A stretch of DNA of 6,178 nucleotides, taken from assembly GCA_016288175.1 (NCBI GenBank), contig JAEEYN010000153.1, positions 1-6,178 on the forward strand, given 5' to 3'. This stretch comes from Bacillota bacterium (GTDB lineage: Bacteria; Bacillota; Clostridia; Christensenellales; CAG-138). This document shows, one piece after another, positions 1-5,000 of this stretch. Each line of letters opens with the position of its first letter. Position 1 is the stretch's first letter. Under the pieces are notes generated by a model that saw nothing but the letters and a program-made list of their open reading frames with translations, was not told the origin of the DNA and did no database searches. The translations under genes and the position numbers were made by a program.

Positions 1-675
1 CAGCGCGACGGCGCGGGCAATAACTTCCTTTTTATGACTGAACGCCTCCGGAGTGAGGCCGCTTCCGAGGCCCGTGACGGCTTCGGCGCTTTTTCCGGTG
101 AGCGCGGAAAGCACTGCGGCGGAGGTCGTCGTGTTGCCGATACCCATTTCGCCGACGCCGACGGCTTCGACGCCGTCCGTTTTCGCGCGGTCCGCCGCTT
201 CGATCCCCGCTTCGAGCGCCGCAAGGCATTCATCGCGGGTCATCGCAGGTCCTATATAAATATTCTTCGTTCCGGCGGAAATCTTGCGGTCGATGATGCC
301 GGGGCAGCTGAAGCGGGCGTTGATCCCGACGTCGATGATCTCCGTCTCGTCGCCGAAGAAATCGGCGAGGGCGGACATCCCCGTTCTGTGCTTCGTCATG
401 TTGACCGCCTGCGAAAGCGTAACGCTCTGCGGCGTGACGGCGACGCCTTCCGCAACAACGCCGTTATCCGCGCAGAAAACGAGGATCCTGCGTTTTTCAA
501 GGCTGTTTTTGACTTTTCCGGTGATCCCGGCAAGGCGGACGGAGATCTCCTCGAGCCTGCCGAGGCTGCCCGGCGGCTTCGCGAGCTGCGCCTGCCGCCT
601 TTTGGCGGCGTCCATTGCATTACTGTCGGCGCCTTTGACCGACGTCAGGATGTTTTGAAGTTCGCTTTCGGTCAT
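1..675 (-). CDS. cobT: CobT, nicotinate-nucleotide:dimethylbenzimidazole phosphoribosyltransferase (3' end cut by window edge)
   Basis: CobT transfers phosphoribose from nicotinate mononucleotide to a lower-ligand base such as 5,6-dimethylbenzimidazole, giving alpha-ribazole phosphate for the nucleotide loop of cobalamin; it acts in the cytoplasm. The window holds the first 225 residues of a family usually about 350 long, so the C-terminal third, with the second catalytic glutamate, lies off the left edge. Visible family signatures are the N-terminal KPPGSLGRLE (33-42), FCADNGVVAEGV (67-78), the region around VTLSQAVNM (85-93), DVGINA (115-120), and GEMGIGNTTT (175-184). The glutamate at 176 corresponds to the active-site Glu174 of Salmonella CobT. 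Next come LTGKSAEAVTGLGSGL (192-207) and the expected HKK. The ATG at 675 overlaps the stop of the upstream TIM-barrel gene (ATGA). Its own ribosome binding site is weak (AAGGA about 10 bases upstream), so translational coupling is likely. The frame is intact throughout. Confidence 0.96.
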   Translation of the reverse strand, partial: MTESELQNILTSVKGADSNAMDAAKRRQAQLAKPPGSLGRLEEISVRLAGITGKVKNSLEKRRILVFCADNGVVAEGVAVTPQSVTLSQAVNMTKHRTGMSALADFFGDETEIIDVGINARFSCPGIIDRKISAGTKNIYIGPAMTRDECLAALEAGIEAADRAKTDGVEAVGVGEMGIGNTTTSAAVLSALTGKSAEAVTGLGSGLTPEAFSHKKEVIARAVAL

Positions 676-1448
676 TTTTCAAGATATCCTTTATCCGCAA
701 GCCATTCGATCGACGGCCCGCAGTGTATGTTTTCAACCGTGAACGTCGCCTCGGGGCGAAGCGCTGCGACGATATCGATGATCCTTTCGATGGGGATATT
801 CCCTTCGCCGAGCGGGGAATGCAGGTCCCGCCCGCCGGCGTTGTTATGCAGATGAACGTGGAAGAGATACGGCGCCATCGGCCCGATCCAATCGATGGGC
901 GGAACGGAGGAAACGGAGCAGTTCGCGTGCCCGACGTCGAAGCAGAGCCCGATTCGCGGGTCGCCGACGCCGCCGACGATCGAAACGAGCGTTTCTGGCG
1001 AAGGCTCCATCACGTTTTCGAGCGCAATCGTGATATCCTCCGGCGCGGAAGCGAGAAATTCCTTCCAAAACAGGATCGACTGCTCAACATAGTATTCCGG
1101 GAAATAGACTTCCGGGATGAATCCGCCGTGAATCACGAGCCTTTTGATGCCGAGCTCAAGCGCGATCCCGATCGACTGCCGGTAGCGTTCCGCCGCGAGC
1201 AGCCTTGCCCGCGGATCGATCGCGCAGGGGGCGAGCTCCGCAAACGGGGCGTGGAACCAGCCAAGCGGGATCCCTTCCGAGAGCCGCTTCACGCGGTCGA
1301 TGTTCTCTTCGCGGTCCCTGTCGATGCGCTGCGCCCAGCAGAATTCCGCGATCTCGAGCCCGAGGCGGAAACGGCGCGCTTCTTCGCGGCAGTCGTCCGC
1401 CGTTGTGGAAACGAAAAGCCGTTCCCGCAGGGAGACCTTCTTCTCCAT
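672..1448 (-). CDS. TIM-barrel sugar phosphate isomerase/epimerase-like protein (xylose isomerase-like / AP endonuclease 2 superfamily)
   Basis: A cytoplasmic 258-residue protein. Members of this superfamily are metal-dependent isomerases, epimerases, endonucleases or hydrolases on a beta/alpha barrel; the substrate here is unknown. By motif comparison from memory with endonuclease IV, all nine metal-ligand positions have a counterpart: H66 (WFHAPF), H107 (VIHGGF), E144 (ALENV), D171 and H174 (CFDVGHAN), H199 (VHLHNN), D208 and H210 (GGRDLHSPLGEGNI), and E239 (TVENI). The protein lacks the GAHVS-type N terminus of true endonuclease IV and is shorter (258 against about 285), so a sugar-phosphate-type enzyme is more likely than a DNA repair nuclease. 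The start at 1448 is chosen because AAAGGAG lies about 8 bases upstream. An in-frame ATG at 1586 would add 46 residues of poor quality that run through the promoter. The stop overlaps the cobT start by four bases, so a role linked to cobamide or ribazole metabolism is possible but inferred only from position. Confidence 0.9.
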   Translation of the reverse strand: MEKKVSLRERLFVSTTADDCREEARRFRLGLEIAEFCWAQRIDRDREENIDRVKRLSEGIPLGWFHAPFAELAPCAIDPRARLLAAERYRQSIGIALELGIKRLVIHGGFIPEVYFPEYYVEQSILFWKEFLASAPEDITIALENVMEPSPETLVSIVGGVGDPRIGLCFDVGHANCSVSSVPPIDWIGPMAPYLFHVHLHNNAGGRDLHSPLGEGNIPIERIIDIVAALRPEATFTVENIHCGPSIEWLADKGYLEK

Positions 1449-1457
1449 GACGCAGCT

Positions 1458-1464
1458 CCTTTCG
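1458..1464 (-). promoter_or_regulatory. ribosome binding site deciding the TIM-barrel gene start
   Basis: Read on the minus strand, GAAAGGAGCTGCGTC precedes the ATG at 1448, with the AAAGGAG core about 8 to 9 bases from the start codon. This is close to the Firmicutes consensus. It favours the 258-residue protein over the longer upstream start at 1586. Confidence 0.8.
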
Positions 1465-1493
1465 CAAAATTCAACAGGTTTTATAACATTTCT

Positions 1494-1522
1494 ATAATAA
1501 CATAAGGCGCGCGGAAAAACAA
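1494..1522 (-). promoter_or_regulatory. sigma-A promoter with extended -10, upstream of the TIM-barrel gene and cobT
   Basis: On the minus strand, TTGTTT (1522-1517) is followed after 17 bases by TATTAT (1499-1494), and TG sits one base upstream of the -10 (TGTTATTAT), an extended -10 element. The -10 matches consensus at five of six positions and the -35 at three, with the TG compensating. Transcription would start near 1487 and give a leader of about 40 bases. That is too short for a cobalamin riboswitch, and none is visible elsewhere upstream. No terminator separates this promoter from the small gene at 1701-1540, so read-through from there is also possible. Confidence 0.6.
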
Positions 1523-1539
1523 GGGAAGAGAGCGGGAGG

Positions 1540-1701
1540 TCACTCCTCCGGATCCCAGCGTCGCCTGCGCTGTTTTTCCCGCTCACGGCGGTATTTTTTG
1601 CCGTCCTCGAACACCGCGGGGCGGGGGAGAGCTTCCCTTTCGCGTCCGCGGATCGCGGCCAGCCGCTTAAGCAGCAGTTTCGTTTTTTTGTCCTTTTTCA
1701 T
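1540..1701 (-). CDS. small highly basic protein of unknown function, 53 residues
   Basis: I do not recognise a named family. The 53 residues include 21 Lys/Arg and 10 Asp/Glu, a net charge near +11. There is no signal peptide and no hydrophobic membrane segment. The N terminus (MKKDKKTKLLLKRLAAIRGR) looks helical. The middle is REREALPRPAVFEDGKKY, and the C terminus is REREKQRRRRWDPEE. The composition suggests an RNA- or ribosome-associated protein, but this is inference only. The start at 1701 is chosen because GGAGG lies 5 bases upstream and a near-consensus promoter lies 41 bases beyond. An in-frame ATG at 1926 would read back through that promoter and is unlikely. The stop lies 91 bases before the TIM-barrel start with no terminator between, so partial co-transcription is possible. 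The good promoter and ribosome binding site are the main reasons to believe in this gene. Confidence 0.72.
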   Translation of the reverse strand: MKKDKKTKLLLKRLAAIRGREREALPRPAVFEDGKKYRREREKQRRRRWDPEE

Positions 1702-1741
1702 AAAAGCCTCCGGCCTTTCCAGCCTGCGTTCTTTAATTGGA

Positions 1742-1770
1742 AGAATAACCCAAACCCGGCCTCGTGTCAA
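1742..1770 (-). promoter_or_regulatory. sigma-A promoter for the small basic protein
   Basis: On the minus strand there is a perfect -35 TTGACA (1770-1765), a 17-base spacer, and a -10 TATTCT (1747-1742, four of six). The expected transcription start is near 1735, giving a leader of about 34 bases before the ATG at 1701, with the GGAGG site inside it. Confidence 0.7.
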
Positions 1771-1862
1771 GCGCTTCCGGCGCAGGCCATCCGGACAGTA
1801 AAAGACGAAATGTAGAAAACAAATAAACCGGGTGTTTTTTGCCCGAATCGCCGTCCATAAGA

Positions 1863-1892
1863 TTGACAGCGCATATACAAAAGGTATATAAT
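1863..1892 (+). promoter_or_regulatory. sigma-A promoter for the large secreted protein
   Basis: A perfect -35 TTGACA (1863-1868) and a perfect -10 TATAAT (1887-1892) are separated by 18 bases. An overlapping TATATA at 1885-1890 would give a 16-base spacer. The expected transcription start is near 1899, leaving a leader of about 130 bases before the ATG at 2028. The strength of the match suggests high or constitutive expression unless the leader or a bound regulator restrains it. Confidence 0.85.
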
Positions 1893-1905
1893 TAAAGTTG
1901 TTAAC

Positions 1906-1925
1906 TGAACGGGTATATCCGTTCA
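1906..1925 (+). promoter_or_regulatory. hairpin or operator-like inverted repeat just downstream of the transcription start
   Basis: TGAACGG (1906-1912) and CCGTTCA (1919-1925) are perfect inverted repeats around GTATAT. In RNA, a G-U pair can extend the stem to 8 base pairs closing a UAUA loop. It lies at about +8 to +27, so it could be a 5'-protective hairpin in the transcript or a repressor site on DNA. There is no following T run, so it is not an intrinsic terminator. Confidence 0.5.
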
Positions 1926-1930
1926 TTGCC

Positions 1931-1954
1931 GATTGATGAGCTTCAGCTCAAATC
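1931..1954 (+). promoter_or_regulatory. second leader hairpin
   Basis: GATT (1931-1934), a GA bulge, TGAGC (1937-1941), loop TTCA, GCTCA (1946-1950) and AATC (1951-1954) form a bulged hairpin of 5 plus 4 base pairs. It follows the first hairpin closely. A weaker CACG/CGTG pairing (1954-1957 with 1972-1975) could form a third stem by giving up the outermost pair of this one. No known riboswitch class was recognised. Confidence 0.45.
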
Positions 1955-2013
1955 ACGTATTCACATATCTGCGTGGTCTTCGTGTAAAGCGAATTCAATA
2001 CGGCAGCAATTTT

Positions 2014-2020
2014 AAGGAGG
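2014..2020 (+). promoter_or_regulatory. ribosome binding site of the large secreted protein
   Basis: AAGGAGG is followed by 7 bases and then the ATG at 2028. It is a perfect match to the anti-Shine-Dalgarno sequence at good spacing and fixes the start that yields an intact signal peptide. Confidence 0.92.
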
Positions 2021-2027
2021 AAACAGA

Positions 2028-2096
2028 ATGAAGAAGTTCCTATCCATTCTTCTGGCGGTTGTGATGGTACTCGCGCTTGCGATGCCCGCACTGGCG
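2028..2096 (+). other. signal peptide (Sec, signal peptidase I type)
   Basis: The 23 residues start with M-K-K, continue with a hydrophobic core (FLSILLAVVMVLALAM) and end in P-A-L-A before E24. There is no lipobox cysteine, so cleavage by signal peptidase I between A23 and E24 is expected and the protein should leave the cytoplasm. Confidence 0.92.
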
Positions 2097-5000
2097 GAAA
2101 CAAAGGCTCAGCGCAGTGATCTGAAGATCACCCAGGCTCAGCCCGAACAGCAGGCTCAGGCTGACACCGCGAAGCTCCGCGGCGCGTCTTCCTGGGATTT
2201 TGAAACCGACCCCGCGGAGTCCGGCTTCACCTACATCGACCAGGACGGTGACGGCTTCAACTGGGTCTGGCACCAGAACACCGGCACCGGCAACTACACC
2301 ACCCACAGCGGCGACGGCGTCATGACCAGCGCTTCGTACGACAATGACAACCAGGCTGCTCTGACTCCGGACAACTGGATGATCAGCCCCGTCTGCGAAG
2401 GCACTATGCTGACCTTCTGGATGTGCGGGCAGGATGCCAGCTACTGCGAAGAGTACGTCGGCGTTTACGTATCCACCGACGGCGGCACGACCTGGAGCAA
2501 CGAGATCGCCGGCTTCACCGCGACTTCGGAGATGACCCAGCAGGCAGTCAACCTTTCCGCTTACACCGGCGAGATCCAGTTCGCGCTGCGTCACTACAAC
2601 TGCACCGATATGTTCTACCTCGATATCGACGATATCGAGCTGATGAGCGAGGTCCCGCAGTGCACCGTTACCTTCGTTGACGGCTATGACGGCACGACTA
2701 TCGACACCATGACCGTCGAGGCCGGCACCGTGCTCAACGAGCGCGATTTCCCGACTCCGCCCACTCACGAGGGCTATGAGTTCACCGGCTGGGATTACAC
2801 CGGCGCAAGCATCGCGGCGGATACCACCATCACCGCGAACTACAAGCAGGAAGGCTCCAATCTTTGGGACTTCGAGACCGATCCCGCCGCACAGGGCTTC
2901 ACCTTCGAGGATCAGGACGGCGACGGTTATAACTGGACGAGGATCGGCCAGTCGTCATATGCGCACGAGTCGACCTATTGCATGTATTCCGCTTCCTGGA
3001 GCAGCAACGCGCTGACTCCGGATAACTGGATGATTACCCCCGCATTCGAAGCGGTCGGTTTGAGCTTCTGGACCCGCGGCAACAGCTATCCCGATCATAT
3101 CGGCGTCTTCGTATCCACCGACGGCGGCGCCACCTGGTCCGACAAGGCGCTGCTCGAGTACGATACCGACGGCACGGAATATGAAAAGAAGACCGTCGAT
3201 CTTTCCGCCTATAAAGGTCAGGAGATCAAGGTCGCTTTCCGCCATTACAACTGCACCGACCAGTACTACGTCTTCATCGACGATATCGAAACCTATAACA
3301 CTGCCCCGGAATACACCGTAACCTTCTACGACATCATGGACAGCTCCGTTCTCGGCACCATGACCGTTGAGCAGGGCTACGTGCTGGCCGAGGAAGACTT
3401 CCCCGAGATCCCCGAGCACGAGGGCTATGTGTTCTACGGCTGGAGCTACGACGGCACCGGCATTGCGGAAGACACCGCCATTATCGCGTTCTATTCCTAT
3501 GACGGCGTCTATGAGAACACCCTTTGGGATTTTGAAGACGAGATCCACCCGATCGTAACCGGTTTCCATACCGAGGACGGAAACGGCGACGGCAACACCT
3601 GGGAATGGTTCAATGCGCCTGACTACGCAAACAGCACCAGCCATATGATGGCCTGCCTGTCCAACGGCATGGATTCGATGGATGATTGGCTCATCACGCC
3701 GAAATTCACCGGCACGCTGCTGACCTTCTACTATCGCGGTTACAGCTCGAGCTACACCGATCATCTTGAGGTTTACGCTTCCTCGGATGACGGCGCGACC
3801 TGGAAGCTGCTCGAGGAATTCGACGTGACCGGCGACACCTACGCCCAGAAGAGCATCGACCTCAGCGAGTATACCGGCACTCTCCGCGTCGGCTTCTGCT
3901 CCTCCGGCGCCGGCGGCGCATACGCCTTCATCGACGATATCCAGGTCATGAGCGAGATCCCGACCTACACCGTAACCTTCATCGACGGCGTTACCGGTGA
4001 AGAGCTCGAAAGGCCTCTGACCGTTAACCAGGGTTACGTACTCGAAGAGCGCGACTTCCCGACTCCTCCCACCCACGAGGACTACACCTTCACCGGCTGG
4101 GATTACGACGGCAGCCCCATTACAGCGGACATCACCGTTACCGCGCAGTATTCCTACGATAAGATCCTTATCTGGGACTTCGAGACCGATCCGTTCGAAA
4201 ATGGCTTCATCCTCCTCGACGCCGATGGCGACAACAGCAACTGGACTTGGATGAACAACGGCGGCAGCAGCTGCTACGAAGGCAGCGGCTACATGAGGGA
4301 CGTCTACAAGACCGATCCGGACGACTACCTGATCACTCCCGCCTTCAAGTTCAACAGCGATATCTGCACCCTCAGCTTCTGGGCGCAGTCCGGATCCAAC
4401 AACTGGGTCGAATACCTCGGCGTGTATGTATCCACCGATAACGGCACGACCTGGAGCAATGAGATCTGGGGCCAGCAGCTCACCAACACCACTCCGCAGG
4501 AGTTCACCGTTGACCTCAGCGCTTATATGAGGAACGACGCGATCCGCGTTGCGTTCAGGCATTACAATTCTCCCGATCAGCTCTATATCTATCTCGACTA
4601 TGTCACCCTGACCGATGCAACCATCGTTGCGATGGACTGCGAAGTCACCTTCGTTGACGGTTTCAACGGCGAAACGATTTCCACGATCACCGTTCCGGAA
4701 GGCACCGTTCTCGCAGAGAGCGATCTCCCGATTCCTCCCACCCATGAGAACTATGAATTCACCGGCTGGGACTATGACGGCAGCGCTATTTACGGCAACA
4801 CCACCATTACCGCGATCTACAGCTTCGCAGGCGTTTATTCCGACACGATCTGGGATTTCGAGACAGACCCCGTCAGTCAGGGCTTCATGATGCTGGATGA
4901 GGACGGCGACGGCCATAACTGGGAATGGAGAGAGCCCGGCGCAAGCTACGTTCACAGCACCTCCCACTCCATGTATTCTGCTTCCTATGAGGGCGGCGTA

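Larger units (their letters stand above)
1702..2027. other. divergent intergenic region
   Basis: These 326 bases separate the leftward small gene from the rightward large secreted-protein gene. They hold two promoters facing away from each other, with their -35 boxes about 93 bases apart, and the structured leader of the rightward transcript. The stretch from 1771 to 1862 holds no gene that I can support. It contains a weak CGGG/CCCG pair around a T run (1829-1845) that is too poor to call a terminator. Confidence 0.75.

Noticed and set aside
34..855. A 273-codon plus-strand open frame over cobT and the TIM-barrel gene
   Set aside because: It lies antisense to two genes with clear family motifs, has an Arg/Asp/Gly-rich composition typical of GC-rich shadows, and lacks a ribosome binding site. 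The plus-strand frame at 723-1505 is rejected for the same reasons.
672..1448. Calling the TIM-barrel protein endonuclease IV (nfo)
   Set aside because: The metal-ligand pattern fits, but the N-terminal GAHVS-type motif and DNA-binding loops are not recognisable and the protein is shorter. The same ligands occur in sugar phosphate isomerase/epimerase-type members.
1449..1539. A cobalamin riboswitch upstream of the TIM-barrel gene and cobT
   Set aside because: Only 91 bases separate the genes, the likely leader is about 40 bases, and no B12-box-like conserved segment or complex folding is visible.
1829..1845. CGGG, T run, CCCG as a possible terminator
   Set aside because: The stem is only four base pairs, the T run is inside the loop rather than after the stem, and no gene ends nearby on either strand.
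1702..1926. An N-terminal extension of the small basic protein from an ATG at 1926
   Set aside because: The extension would run across the TTGACA promoter and the spacer, has no ribosome binding site, and has a composition unlike the rest. The ATG at 1701 has GGAGG at 5 bases.
2040..2768. A 242-codon minus-strand open frame opposite the start of the large gene
   Set aside because: It is the same codon-aligned shadow. Its stop is the sense CTA codon for Leu5 of the secreted protein, and it has no start signals or recognisable family.
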